Origin: Aureimonas sp. AU12
Lineage (GTDB): Bacteria > Pseudomonadota > Alphaproteobacteria > Rhizobiales > Rhizobiaceae
Direction of reading: 5' to 3'
NCBI RefSeq assembly: GCF_001463705.1
Contig: NZ_BBWH01000053.1
Span: 1-64,000, forward strand
Length of the DNA: 64,000 bases
Within the stretch, counting starts at the first letter, position 1, and every line of letters begins with the position of its first letter. The translations under genes and the position numbers were made by a program. The notes beneath the pieces are model-generated. The model had not been told where the DNA came from. It did no database searches and was given only the letters and a program-made list of their open reading frames with translations. Positions 9,500 to 18,184 of this stretch are shown here, piece after piece.

Positions 9500-12120
9500 G
9501 CCGCGCCTTTCATGATCGTCTTCTCGAGCGCTTCGAAATGCCGCGCCTCGACTGCTGACAGCAAAGAGCGCAGCTCGGCCAGGCCGGCCGCCGCCGCGTC
9601 TATGAAATCGCGACTGATTGACATGATCACCGGACCAGAACCGTCAATATCGCTAAGCCCCGGCTGATCGGTGTCGATCTGCGCGAAAGGCCGCTCGGCG
9701 ATTCGACTGACCTCAATAGCAGTTTTGACGACGAGGATGACGAATTGGGTGCGCCACATAAACGAGGCCGCGCACAATGACATCTCGTCACCATTAATCA
9801 TATCGGCGGCGCAGCCATGACCGGCCCATTCGCTGTCTCCGTCACGCAGGCGCACCAGGTTACCCGGCTTGGCGACCTTCGGCGACGTCGCATCCCAGGC
9901 TGCGGCAATGGCGAGCGCGACCGCGGTACCGCGCAGGATCACCGGCCATTTGCTGGGACCGACTAGGATCTGTGCCGCGTCGCGATGGTCATCCTCATCG
10001 ACCGCGCAAATCATCAGGCGCAGGAAGTGATTGAGCAGTGCCGGGTCATCGGTAAAGGACGCGTGCCAGACCGCCCATGTCGCGGCCATTGCGTCGCGAA
10101 GATCCTGCGCGATCTTCACGTTGATCGGGCGGCCGGGATCGGCGTTGCTCGCGAAGAACGGTTGGAGGTGCGTGTCCAGGCGCTCGAGCAGCCAAGCATC
10201 GAGCGAGCGGTGGATCCGGCGCGCAAGAATGTCGGGCGGCAGCGGGACCGGATCCTGGGCAGCACCACCGGGATTGCCGGCGACGATCGCTGGCATCGCC
10301 ATCCCTTCGGCGTGCTGAGATTCCAGGCTGAGCTCGCGGACGAGCTGGCTCCACAGTCCGGGCGCGGCATGGAGCCGGCAATTGCCACTATGGCAGGCGA
10401 CCCGCAGCACCGCGCCCGCGACGGCGCCCATTTGGCCGGGACCATCAGGCAAAATGATCTCGAAGGGCTTTTGCTCGCTCCACGATCGAATGAGCTGGTC
10501 GACCGGAACCGCGCCGGACCAGCGAATGTTCGTGCCTTCGCGCAGCAATTGCACCGATATGGGAAGCTGATTGGCTGCCAGCCGTTGCAGCCGCGGCGCG
10601 AGGATATCCGCACTGCGTGCCGCTTCCCTGAACAAGGACCGTGCTGGTGCCGACAATTTCGGGACGAGCGTCGCCTCGCCGTGGCGGGCAAGCCATTCCT
10701 TATGGGTCACGTCGAAACTCGTCAGGTGCGCGGCAAATGGCGCTCGCACTACATCGCGCTGGGGGCCGCGCCGAACGATCACCGCATCCGCCGCGACCGT
10801 CTCCCCGGCGCAATCAAGCCAGAACGGGGCATCGACCGGAGCTGGATTGGGGGCGTCGATCCGCGCAACGACACCGCAATGCAGATGCCGAAACGACCGC
10901 TGGGCGTCACCGGCGCACGCCTTGATGGTGAGATAGGCGGCGAGCCGATTGAGCGTTGCTGTAGAGACGTCGAACAGCTCGGCATGCTGGGTCTGGAATG
11001 TCAGCTGCACGCCGGGACGCAGTTGCTGGGCGACCGCGGCGATGAGACCGATATCGGTGAGGGGCTGCAGCAGCTCAGCATCATAGGCTGTCATGAAGTC
11101 GAAGCGGGCACCGTTGGCATCCTCGGCACGGGCGCGCACATCGATTGCGGCAAGGGCCGGCTTCAGCGCCGCGATGCCGGGATGTTCGGAGATAAGCCGG
11201 ATCATCCCGGCGTGATCGAAATCGCGGGCTCCGGCGGCCACGAAATCAATGAGTCCGCCATCGCCCGCGCCGCTGACGAAAAACCGCGGCGTCGGCCGGC
11301 CTGCGAACTCCGCAACCGGAACGCCAGCATCGGTCCAATAGCTGGCGCTTTGTATCGCCGGTAGCGGCTCGCCGGGCTCAAGACCGAACCCCACAGCAAG
11401 AAACACCATGTGAAATTGTTCGTTCAGCTCCGCGCCTGGCGCCGGGGCATTGAGATCGGTGATGTCGAGCCGATAGCCGTCCGCCGTCCGCGCCAGCCCG
11501 GTGACCCGATGGCGCAGCCGTCGCTCAAGGCGCGGCGCCAGCCTGACGACAATGTCTTCAAACCCGAGCAGGACATCGTCGCGCACGGCGCGGCAGGTAC
11601 CGGACTCCCAGTCCAAGATCGGCAAGTCAGCGATGGGATCGGTCGTGTAGTGCGCCGGCCAATCATAGATATGCGGATCGAGCCGCCGGCGATTGGTCGT
11701 CGACTGCAGGGGCAGTAGCGCATCAGCGGACTCGAACAGGACGACCTGCGACCCGGTGACTAGCGCGGCGGCAGCTGCAGCGGTTACACCGGCCGCACCG
11801 CCGCCAATGACCGCGATCCGCGGATTGGCGTGGAGATAGCCGAGTTCCTTGAGCGCGTGGACCAGCGACAGCGCCCGCACCTGCTGGGAGTAGAAGGTGA
11901 TGCGCCGGTCGAAACTGCCGATCACGAAAAGGTTCGGCCGGTCGCGCACCCTCGCGCCGTCTACAATGTCTTGAGCAAGCAGAGCGTCAGCCAACGCAGC
12001 GCGCTCCCGCAGACATGCGCGCCTGCCGTACCGGCACCAAGACAGTAGCGTGAGTTCCCACACACATGGTCGACAATCCGCTCCCCCCATCCGGCCACGT
12101 CGCTGCGACAGCCGGCGCAC
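9496..12120 (-). CDS. FAD/NAD(P)-binding Rossmann protein, putative ABC-3C effector
   Basis: About 874 residues from the first ATG. Homology-like content begins only near residue 40, so the true start may be an internal GTG or TTG (a TTG precedes ADALLAQDIVDG). Residues about 100-130 carry a classical dinucleotide-binding fold (IAVIGGGAAGVTAAAAAALV then VVLFES), followed by FAD-oxidoreductase-like sequence to about residue 310. The C-terminal half (about 470-870) is an uncharacterised, mostly helical region that would be the subunit-docking part if the system follows the ABC-3C plan. First gene of the operon. The proposed job is a redox or nucleotide-sensing or nucleotide-consuming effector released by the ATPase. 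Confidence 0.65.
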   Translation of the reverse strand: MRRLSQRRGRMGGADCRPCVWELTLLSWCRYGRRACLRERAALADALLAQDIVDGARVRDRPNLFVIGSFDRRITFYSQQVRALSLVHALKELGYLHANPRIAVIGGGAAGVTAAAAAALVTGSQVVLFESADALLPLQSTTNRRRLDPHIYDWPAHYTTDPIADLPILDWESGTCRAVRDDVLLGFEDIVVRLAPRLERRLRHRVTGLARTADGYRLDITDLNAPAPGAELNEQFHMVFLAVGFGLEPGEPLPAIQSASYWTDAGVPVAEFAGRPTPRFFVSGAGDGGLIDFVAAGARDFDHAGMIRLISEHPGIAALKPALAAIDVRARAEDANGARFDFMTAYDAELLQPLTDIGLIAAVAQQLRPGVQLTFQTQHAELFDVSTATLNRLAAYLTIKACAGDAQRSFRHLHCGVVARIDAPNPAPVDAPFWLDCAGETVAADAVIVRRGPQRDVVRAPFAAHLTSFDVTHKEWLARHGEATLVPKLSAPARSLFREAARSADILAPRLQRLAANQLPISVQLLREGTNIRWSGAVPVDQLIRSWSEQKPFEIILPDGPGQMGAVAGAVLRVACHSGNCRLHAAPGLWSQLVRELSLESQHAEGMAMPAIVAGNPGGAAQDPVPLPPDILARRIHRSLDAWLLERLDTHLQPFFASNADPGRPINVKIAQDLRDAMAATWAVWHASFTDDPALLNHFLRLMICAVDEDDHRDAAQILVGPSKWPVILRGTAVALAIAAAWDATSPKVAKPGNLVRLRDGDSEWAGHGCAADMINGDEMSLCAASFMWRTQFVILVVKTAIEVSRIAERPFAQIDTDQPGLSDIDGSGPVIMSISRDFIDAAAAGLAELRSLLSAVEARHFEALEKTIMKGAA

Positions 12121-12400
12121 TTGCTTATGGGGCGGAACCCAGGAGGTCGCAAGATTCTGATGAGTCTCGGAAAGTCATTGTAAGCCCGGTTTGGCTATGC
12201 GCGAGTCTGACAGCTATCAGTCCGCTATCGACCAATGCCAGTCGGTCCGACCGCAGTTCGGAGCTTCGTTCACGAACGGCAGGTTTCAGGATCGCGCGGG
12301 GTCAATTTGGACGGCGTAAATGGGCGCATAGCTGACTTCCCGCCGATCCACGTCGAGCGGGCTCAAGAGTGGCCCCAATCTACGCTAGGACGAGCTTCGG
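12121..12400. other. Upstream region of the three-gene operon
   Basis: 280 bases between the exonuclease gene and the oxidoreductase gene, both leftward. This should contain the promoter of the three-gene operon. I do not see a convincing -35/-10 pair, operator palindrome or RNA gene. Confidence 0.3.
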
Positions 12401-13453
12401 CTACGCCTTGAATCGCTCGCAAGCTGTCAGGCGCTCGACATGAGCATGCATACCGCCAGCATAGATCTCGTCTTCCAAGAAGCAGACCTCGTCGTCGTAG
12501 GCATCCTCCGTGACCTCACGCCACCAGCATTTTGGCTTGCCGCCAGTGCCGTCACTCCATCGGTACCCACGCTCCTTCAGGGCATCCTTGGTGTGGAAGG
12601 GCGAGCCGATGGCATGGATGCGCAAACGCGTTTGCTGCGAGGACGCCAGCAACTGCTGAAAGGCCGGCGGCGCCTGCGTCCGTGCCGGGTGCGCAAGAAC
12701 CTCGAGGAGGGCATGGCAATCATCGACGGCGCGGTGGCCGTTGTGAAAGGCGCCGCACTGACCCACGAGATACCCCAGCTTCGTGCCTTCGAAGCCAAGG
12801 CCAACCCAGTCCACCTCCGAAACGGAGCAGGCCCACGGCTTCACATCGAAGCCCGGTGTGAGCTTTTCGCAGAAGGGCCGGTCGAACCGAGCGTTGTGCG
12901 CGATTAGGAGATCCGCGTCCTCGATGAAACGCTGGACGGCATCGAGGTCGAACCGCTGTCCGGCGACCATCTCGTCGGTGATGCCGGTGATACGAGTGAT
13001 CTCGGCACTGATCGCGTGTGAGGGCTCCTGCAGGGCTGAGAAGACACCGACGATATCGCGCACGCCGGTCTGGTCGTAGGTGAAAGCGACCATGCCAAGC
13101 TCGATGACGTCGTGCGTGGCGTGGTCGAGACCTGTCGTCTCGGTGTCGAGGATGATGCCGAGCTGCGGCCAGGATCCCGGCTGGCGGTTCGCCTGCGGCC
13201 AAAGCTCCGGCATGACGGGGCGAGGCTCGAGCTTGCGTAGGACACGATACCGTCCGGTCGCCTCCAGGCGTTCAACCAGAGCGGCGTCCAGCTCCAAGGC
13301 TTTCCTTTGAGCCAGAGCACTCCCTACGATCCCTCGCGAAGGCCTGGGTCGTCGGGTCTCGGCAAGCACGCTTGGGGTGGGCGGGAGCATGCCGAAGAGA
13401 TCCGCCAGAAAAGGCTGATCACCGGCCATAGGCTTGTCTTCCTCTATCCTCAT
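12401..13453 (-). CDS. DnaQ-like DEDDh 3'-5' exonuclease
   Basis: 350 residues. An N-terminal linker of about 95 residues precedes a DEDDh nuclease domain. The ExoI motif is ILDTETTGL (Asp103, Glu105), ExoII includes IAHNARFDRPFC, and ExoIII is HRAVDDCHALLEVL. These fit the epsilon/DnaQ superfamily that removes nucleotides from DNA or RNA 3' ends. The last 80 residues form a separate tail containing GYRWSDGTGGKPKCWWREV, as found in stand-alone DnaQ-like proteins. It begins 8 bases after vapC, with GAGG before the ATG, so it probably belongs to the vapBC transcript. Confidence 0.85.
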   Translation of the reverse strand: MRIEEDKPMAGDQPFLADLFGMLPPTPSVLAETRRPRPSRGIVGSALAQRKALELDAALVERLEATGRYRVLRKLEPRPVMPELWPQANRQPGSWPQLGIILDTETTGLDHATHDVIELGMVAFTYDQTGVRDIVGVFSALQEPSHAISAEITRITGITDEMVAGQRFDLDAVQRFIEDADLLIAHNARFDRPFCEKLTPGFDVKPWACSVSEVDWVGLGFEGTKLGYLVGQCGAFHNGHRAVDDCHALLEVLAHPARTQAPPAFQQLLASSQQTRLRIHAIGSPFHTKDALKERGYRWSDGTGGKPKCWWREVTEDAYDDEVCFLEDEIYAGGMHAHVERLTACERFKA

Positions 13454-13461
13454 AACCCGCC

Positions 13462-13848
13462 TCAGCGAATGACCTCGACCTTCACGCCCGCAGCCTTTGC
13501 AATATCCTTCCAGGCGCGATCGCTTGTAAGGGCAGGCGCCCCCAAGTTCTTGGCGAGTGCGAGGCAGAACCGATCACCCAGCGAAAGACCGAGGTCCTTC
13601 GACAGGGAGCGCAGACGGGCCGCCTCCTCGGCGACGTCCTGACCGACCGGAACGATCGCGATGTCGAGATCGGACAGATCCTGAACCGCCTCGTCTGCAC
13701 CTAGGCCCCGATCGATCAGCTTGGATAGAACCTCGGTGTAGTTGACGACGGACATGCTGGCATCGCCGAGCCGGGCTTCGACCTTGTCGGATCCTTTCTC
13801 GGAAAAGAGCAGACAGAGAACGGCGGACGCATCGAGGACACAGGCCAT
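13462..13848 (-). CDS. vapC: VapC-type PIN-domain toxin
   Basis: 128 residues with the PIN fold: conserved first aspartate in VLDASAVL, the NYTEVLSKL block with its glutamate, and the acidic C-terminal motif LSLGDRFCLALA. PIN toxins of this group are RNases that usually cut initiator tRNA or rRNA loops. The gene follows its antitoxin by three bases, the standard antitoxin-toxin order, and the exonuclease gene follows closely. Confidence 0.9.
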   Translation of the reverse strand: MACVLDASAVLCLLFSEKGSDKVEARLGDASMSVVNYTEVLSKLIDRGLGADEAVQDLSDLDIAIVPVGQDVAEEAARLRSLSKDLGLSLGDRFCLALAKNLGAPALTSDRAWKDIAKAAGVKVEVIR

Positions 13849-13851
13849 CTA

Positions 13852-14100
13852 CTACTCCTTCGTCGCTTCCTGACGCCGCTCGGCGATCAGCTCGTCAGCC
13901 ACCGATCCCGATTCAGGTGCATAGTCACGCAGCTTCTCCTGTAGACGCCGCAACGCAGAGCGGGCGGGGCGGATGCGAACCTCTTCGCCATGCAGTTCGA
14001 TCAGAACGGTATCGCCCTTCTGCAACCCCATCAATTTGCGAAACGCTGCCGGCAGAATGACCCGCCCGCCTTCGACGATCTTGCCCTTGGCTGCCGCCAT
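13852..14100 (-). CDS. vapB: VapB antitoxin, AbrB/SpoVT fold
   Basis: 82 residues. The N-terminal swapped-hairpin AbrB domain is evident (KGKIVEGGRVILPAAFRKL then LQKGDTVLIEL). The C-terminal 35 residues form the acidic, flexible toxin-binding tail. It presumably binds VapC and represses the shared promoter upstream of 14100. An A/T-rich stretch with GGAGAATT precedes the ATG as ribosome site. Confidence 0.88.
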   Translation of the reverse strand: MAAAKGKIVEGGRVILPAAFRKLMGLQKGDTVLIELHGEEVRIRPARSALRRLQEKLRDYAPESGSVADELIAERRQEATKE

Positions 14101-14365
14101 GGTTCAAATTCTCCAATACGCCCTGCGCCTGCAAAGCGGAATGAGATACCTATGCCAAAAACCCGCGATGGTACATAGAGAACCAGTAAAGCAATCTGCC
14201 ACCAAGTTCAGTAACGATGGTGGCCATGGCATTCTGTAGCCGGATGTCCTGCGCTCAAACGATCGGTTTCGCGCAGGGTCGGCTAAGCTTGCCCGTAAAC
14301 TAGCTACCGCTGCTTTCGCGCATGCGCTATAAATTCGAGACGTTTCCGAGCAGGTTTGAGCCAGA

Positions 14366-14980
14366 ATGTCCCGACTTTTTGCTTACGTACGCGTCTCCAC
14401 GAACGGCCAAACCACCGACAACCAGATCGGCGAGATCCGGGCCGCCGGTTTCGAGGTCCAGGTCCGTCGCGTCGTTTCCGAAACCGTCTCGGGTTCGCTC
14501 GCAGCCAAAGAGCGCGAAGGCTTCCGCAAACTCCTCGATCGAATGGAAGAGGAGGACATCCTCGTGGTCACCAAGATGGACCGTCTCGGGCGCAACGCCA
14601 TGGACGTTCGAGCCACCGTCGAGCTGCTCGCCGAGATGGGCGTCAAGGTTCACTGTCTGGCGCTGGGCGGCGTCGACCTGACGAGCTCGACGGGACGCAT
14701 GACAATGAGCGTCATCAACGCGGTCGCCGAGTTCGAACGTGATCTCCTAATCGAGCGCACCCATGCCGGGCTCGTGCGGGCCAGAGAACAGGGCAAGGTG
14801 CTGGGTCGTCCAGCGAAGCTGTCCGCGGAGCAGAAGCGCGTCGTTCGCGAGCGCCTGGGGGAGGGGGCTTCGATCTCGGCGCTGGCGCGAGAGTTCGTGG
14901 TCAGCCGTCTGACGATCCAACGAGCACGCGACGGAGCAGAAGCCGCGGCGCCGCCTGGGGATCGCTTCGCTCGCAGCTAG
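14366..14980 (+). CDS. Serine resolvase/invertase family recombinase
   Basis: 204 residues, the size of a complete Tn3-type resolvase. Catalytic serine lies in YVRVSTNGQ (Ser11). The arginine-containing [12 protein letters not shown], the [27 protein letters not shown] dimer helix, and a C-terminal helix-turn-helix ([18 protein letters not shown]) are all present. It acts on paired recombination sites; none is clearly visible in the 265 bases upstream. A damaged near-copy of its second half lies at 18377-18695, so the gene, or the element that carried it, has existed here at least twice. Confidence 0.9.
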   Translation: MSRLFAYVRVSTNGQTTDNQIGEIRAAGFEVQVRRVVSETVSGSLAAKEREGFRKLLDRMEEEDILVVTKMDRLGRNAMDVRATVELLAEMGVKVHCLALGGVDLTSSTGRMTMSVINAVAEFERDLLIERTHAGLVRAREQGKVLGRPAKLSAEQKRVVRERLGEGASISALAREFVVSRLTIQRARDGAEAAAPPGDRFARS

Positions 14981-15047
14981 AATGAGCAATTTTAGGTAGG
15001 CATCGACCCCGTTAAGACGCCCGGAGCTTTAAGAGCCCCCGTTGACG

Positions 15048-15425
15048 TCAGGCGGCCGAAGTCGACACGGCGGCCAGCGCCTTAAGGACCTCGCGCTGCG
15101 AGAACGGCTTCCCGACAAACCCGGCAGGCTGCCATTTCAGTGCGAGTGCTTGCATCTTCTCGTCGATGTTACCGCTGACGAAGAGCGATGGGATGTCCCA
15201 CCGCTGACGCAAAACCTTCGCCGTCTCGACGCCGCTCGTGCCGCGGGCGAGATGGACGTCCATAATGGCGATGTCGATCTGGTCGGCCTGCCTCTCGCAC
15301 ATCGCGATCGCCTGATGCATGTCGACGGCGTTCCCAACGACACCGTAGCCGGCTTCGACCAGAATGTCCTCGAGATCCATAGCCAGCAGCATCTCGTCTT
15401 CAACGATGAGGACGGATAAGGTCAT
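15048..15425 (-). CDS. Single-domain response regulator
   Basis: 125 residues, only a receiver domain: acidic pocket in VEDEMLLA, phospho-acceptor aspartate in IAIMDVHLARG, and the conserved lysine in VGKPFS. No output domain, so it likely acts by protein contact or in a phosphorelay. Its ATG overlaps the stop of the upstream histidine kinase gene by four bases, which makes the two a coupled pair. Confidence 0.9.
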   Translation of the reverse strand: MTLSVLIVEDEMLLAMDLEDILVEAGYGVVGNAVDMHQAIAMCERQADQIDIAIMDVHLARGTSGVETAKVLRQRWDIPSLFVSGNIDEKMQALALKWQPAGFVGKPFSQREVLKALAAVSTSAA

Positions 15426-16606
15426 GCGGGCTCCTCGCAGGAGAACACGAGCGAGACCTTGAAGCCCTCCTCTGTCGCAGACCTATCGACGGCGGCTCCG
15501 AGCTGGCTCGCCATGGTGGCGACAAGCCTCGTCCCCAGGCCTCCGCCGGACTCCTCCTTGTTCAGCATGCCGACTCCTTCGTCGGCGACCATCAGTTCGA
15601 GCATGCCGTCGGTCCTCTTCAAGAGAGAAAGCACAATCGGGCCGGGACGATCCATTGGATACGCGTATTTTAGACAGTTGGTTACGAGTTCGTTGACGAT
15701 GATCGCCAACGGGATCGCTCGCTCCGTCCTCATTGTTAGGTCGTCGACCTCGACCCGCATCCGATGACGCGTCTCCGGCGTCACCGCGAGGTCCTCCGCG
15801 AGCCCTTCAAGATAAGTCTTCATCTCGACCACAAGGGGGTTGTCCGACTTATACAGCCGCTCGTGCACCGAGGTGATCGCGCGGACACGGCTGATCGCCT
15901 GCTCGAAGGCAGCCTTCGTCACGGGGTCCTTGATCCGTCGACTTTGGAGGCTCAAGGCACTGACGACGAGCTGGAGGCTGTTCTTGACGCGGTGGTTGAC
16001 CTCTGCGAGCAGCACGTCCTTTTCGTCCAGCAAAGACTCCTGAATGGAGAGGGCCACTGAAAGCTCCCGTTCGCGCTCCACCAACCGCCTTTGCGACATC
16101 ACGAATCCGGTTGTCTCGACGCAAGGGCAGAAGATGCCGATGATGCGTCCGTCGGAATCACGCACGGGTGTGTAGGAGAACGAGAAGTGCGTCTCCTCCA
16201 GAAAACCTTTGCGGTCCAGCAGGAGTGCGATGTCGTCCATGAAAATGGACTCGCCCGACATGGCCTGGGCGACGATCGGCTCCAAATCCGCGCGGATCTC
16301 GTGCCAGACGTCAAAGAAGGGCATGCCGAGCGCTTCGGGGTGTTTCGAGGCAAGGATTTCGGCATAGCTATCGTTGTAAATGATGCGGTGATCGACGCCC
16401 CAGACGACAAACATGGGCTGGTGCGAGCCCATCATGATGCTGAGCAGCAGCTTCAGCGCCTCGGGCCATGTCTCCGTCGGCCCGAGAGAGGTCGAGGACC
16501 AGTCATGTCCACGAACGAGGGCGGCCATCTGCTGGCCGCTGACATCCACGCGCTTCATCCGCAACTCCATGGTCGCGGTCGACCGCGTGTGGATGTCGGA
16601 TGCCAT
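15422..16606 (-). CDS. PAS-containing sensor histidine kinase (HisKA_2/HWE type)
   Basis: About 394 residues when started at the ATG at 16606. A longer frame to 16933 exists but its first 100 codons are IS sequence. Residues about 50-170 form a PAS-like sensor (MFVVWGVDHRIIYNDSYAEIL). The phospho-acceptor region is LLAEVNHRVKNSLQLVVSAL, characteristic of HisKA_2/HWE kinases of alphaproteobacteria. The ATP-binding part has IVNELVTNCLKYAYP (N box) and DEGVGM plus GGGLGTRL (G boxes). Soluble, no membrane segment. An IS6/IS1111 junction lies 107 bases upstream and may have replaced the native promoter. Confidence 0.85.
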   Translation of the reverse strand: MASDIHTRSTATMELRMKRVDVSGQQMAALVRGHDWSSTSLGPTETWPEALKLLLSIMMGSHQPMFVVWGVDHRIIYNDSYAEILASKHPEALGMPFFDVWHEIRADLEPIVAQAMSGESIFMDDIALLLDRKGFLEETHFSFSYTPVRDSDGRIIGIFCPCVETTGFVMSQRRLVERERELSVALSIQESLLDEKDVLLAEVNHRVKNSLQLVVSALSLQSRRIKDPVTKAAFEQAISRVRAITSVHERLYKSDNPLVVEMKTYLEGLAEDLAVTPETRHRMRVEVDDLTMRTERAIPLAIIVNELVTNCLKYAYPMDRPGPIVLSLLKRTDGMLELMVADEGVGMLNKEESGGGLGTRLVATMASQLGAAVDRSATEEGFKVSLVFSCEEPA

Positions 16607-16712
16607 GCCGAGAGAGCCTTTGGCAAACTCGAAAACAGTTGGCGACCACTCCTTGGGTCCACTTCGTCCACGAAATAAGGGACGGACTGTTTGATGCCGA
16701 CCAAGCTGGAAC

Positions 16713-16724
16713 GGCTCCGTTGCA
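16713..16724. repeat. IS6 terminal repeat used as IS1111 target
   Basis: GGCTCCGTTGCA is the outer 12 bases of the terminal inverted repeat of the local IS6-family elements (compare 22013 and the reverse of 22837-22848). It stops abruptly at the end of the IS1111-group element. The IS6 sequence resumes on the other side at about 18106 with AATTGCCGAACAGG. Confidence 0.75.
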
Positions 16725-16990
16725 TATGTGGAACGGCCCGGTTTGCAAGGTGATCGCCGCGTCAATCGCCGTCGGACGGTGCAGTCATATGTCCGGCCTG
16801 TGAGCGCGGTCCTGGACCGCTGGCCACGATGAGATCCGCAATGTTGATCGCCTGAATCAAACTGTCGCGCTCGTAGGCGCATTGCAACGGACGGTCTGAT
16901 CAACATCGAGGTGTCGCCCCTCGGGCTCATCACGCTTTGGCACCTTGCCTGGCTCCTCCCGGCGCCGAAGTGCCGGGAAGCTCGTTGTTC
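16725..16990 (-). ncRNA. Candidate seekRNA/bridge RNA region of copy A
   Basis: The right-end region of IS1111-group elements is known to encode the guide RNA of the transposase. Seen here: a 9-bp stem ATGTTGATC (16841-16849) with GATCAACAT (16898-16906) enclosing a loop; inside the loop TTGCAACGGA (16882-16891), which is the exact complement of TCCGTTGCAA in the target repeat; a 6-bp hairpin near 16805-16819; and a 7-bp stem TCCCGGC/GCCGGGA at 16957-16978. Copy B shows compensatory changes in both stems. RNA ends are not determined. Confidence 0.6.
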
Positions 16991-18022
16991 CTACGCAGCG
17001 GCCATCACCATCGGTGCCCGGTAGGTCCCACCCTTGACCAGAAGGGTCCAGATCGTACGGACCATCTTGTTGGCCAGGGCCACAGCTGCGACCTTGTAGG
17101 GCTTGCGGGCGATCAGGGAGACGACCCAGACCGGCAGCTTCACGCCGCGTTTGGCTTGTTTCAGGATCGATGTCGCGCCGACCACCAGAAGCGAACGCAG
17201 CTGCGCGTTGCCGCGTTTCGTGATGCCGCCGAGGCGCTCCTTGCCGCCGCTCGAGTGGGCGCTCGGCGTGATCCCGATCCAGGCCGCCAGGTCACGCCCG
17301 GTTCGGAACGCCCCGGGATCCTGGATCGCGGCCCGGACGCTCGCCGCGATGATCGGGCCGACTCCGGGAATGCTCGTCAAGCGTCGAGCCGTCTCGTCCT
17401 CCTTCATGGCCTTGACGATCTTCGTATCCAACGCCGCGATGTGGGACGACAATCGTTCGATCTGCTCGGCCATCTCCAGAAGGGACGCACGCGCTGCGGA
17501 TGGAAGGCGGGCGTCCGTCTCGTCGCGCAGGATGGCGATCAGCTTGTCGATGCTGGCCATGCCCGTTGCGGAAATGATGCCGAGCTCGGCCATGTGGGCC
17601 CGCATCGCGTTCGACGTCTGGGTTCGCTGACGCACGAACAGCTCTCGGGTCTTCAGGACCATGCAGGCGGCCTGCTCGTCCTGCGTCTTGATTGGCACGA
17701 AGCGCATGGTGGGTCGCGTCACCGCCTCGCAAATCGCCTCTGCATCGGCCGCATCGGTCTTGTTGCGCTTCACATGGGCTTTGACGTAGACCGCTGGCAT
17801 CATCCGCACCGTATGGCCGAACTCGCCGATCGCGTTGGCCCAATGATGTGCGCTGGCACAGGCCTCGAGCCCGACGAGACAGGGCTGGAGACCGCGAAAG
17901 AAGTCCAGCACTTGAGACCGCCGCAGCGTCTTCCGAACGATGACGCGGCCATCCTGCGTGATGGCGTGGACCTGGAAGACCGACTTGGCCAAGTCCAGAC
18001 CGATGGTGGTGATCGTCTCCAT
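16991..18022 (-). CDS. IS110/IS1111-type transposase, copy A
   Basis: 343 residues. The N-terminal DEDD RuvC-like domain has IGLDLAKS, GLEACASAHHWA and KTDAADAEAICEAV. The C-terminal Tnp20 domain has SIPGVGPIIAASVRAAI and the catalytic serine region SAHSSGGKERLGG. Such recombinases insert DNA using a guide RNA made from the element's own end. The frame is intact, so this copy could be active. It is about 95 percent like copy B by eye. Confidence 0.92.
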   Translation of the reverse strand: METITTIGLDLAKSVFQVHAITQDGRVIVRKTLRRSQVLDFFRGLQPCLVGLEACASAHHWANAIGEFGHTVRMMPAVYVKAHVKRNKTDAADAEAICEAVTRPTMRFVPIKTQDEQAACMVLKTRELFVRQRTQTSNAMRAHMAELGIISATGMASIDKLIAILRDETDARLPSAARASLLEMAEQIERLSSHIAALDTKIVKAMKEDETARRLTSIPGVGPIIAASVRAAIQDPGAFRTGRDLAAWIGITPSAHSSGGKERLGGITKRGNAQLRSLLVVGATSILKQAKRGVKLPVWVVSLIARKPYKVAAVALANKMVRTIWTLLVKGGTYRAPMVMAAA

Positions 18023-18105
18023 GGAGCGGGTCCTTCTGTCTCGTGGCGAGGGATCGCCACGATAGGCACCTTCGATGCCGCTTCGAAGGGCCGTTCCACA
18101 CCATC

Positions 18106-18184
18106 AAATTGCCGAACAGGCCACAATGATCCCGTTCTGTTCCAATTTCAGGCGACGAACACCTGAAACAGCCGCCCGATGAAG
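18106..18184 (+). mobile_element. IS6-family left-end remnant
   Basis: Carries the end of an IS6-type transposase gene (CCGTTCTGTTCCAATTTC then CGACGAACACCTGAAACAGC) seen complete at 22040-22100. Together with 16713-16724 it forms one IS6 end interrupted by IS1111 copy A. The inner part is lost at 18184, where a different IS6-type repeat begins. Confidence 0.7.

Larger units (their letters stand above)
16725..18105 (-). mobile_element. IS110-family (IS1111 group) element, copy A
   Basis: A 1381-base element with one transposase gene, a short left end and a long (about 265-base) non-coding right end. Perfect 13-bp subterminal inverted repeats TGTGGAACGGCCC lie at 16727-16739 and 18088-18100, as in the IS1111 group. 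Copy B at 37198-38578 is exactly the same length. The outer edges are fixed to within one to three bases because both flanks belong to an interrupted IS6 terminal repeat. Confidence 0.85.

Noticed and set aside
16607-16933. Longer N-terminus for the histidine kinase
   Set aside because: The extra 100 codons read through IS1111 right-end sequence, which also occurs at 37200-37400 in an unrelated context.
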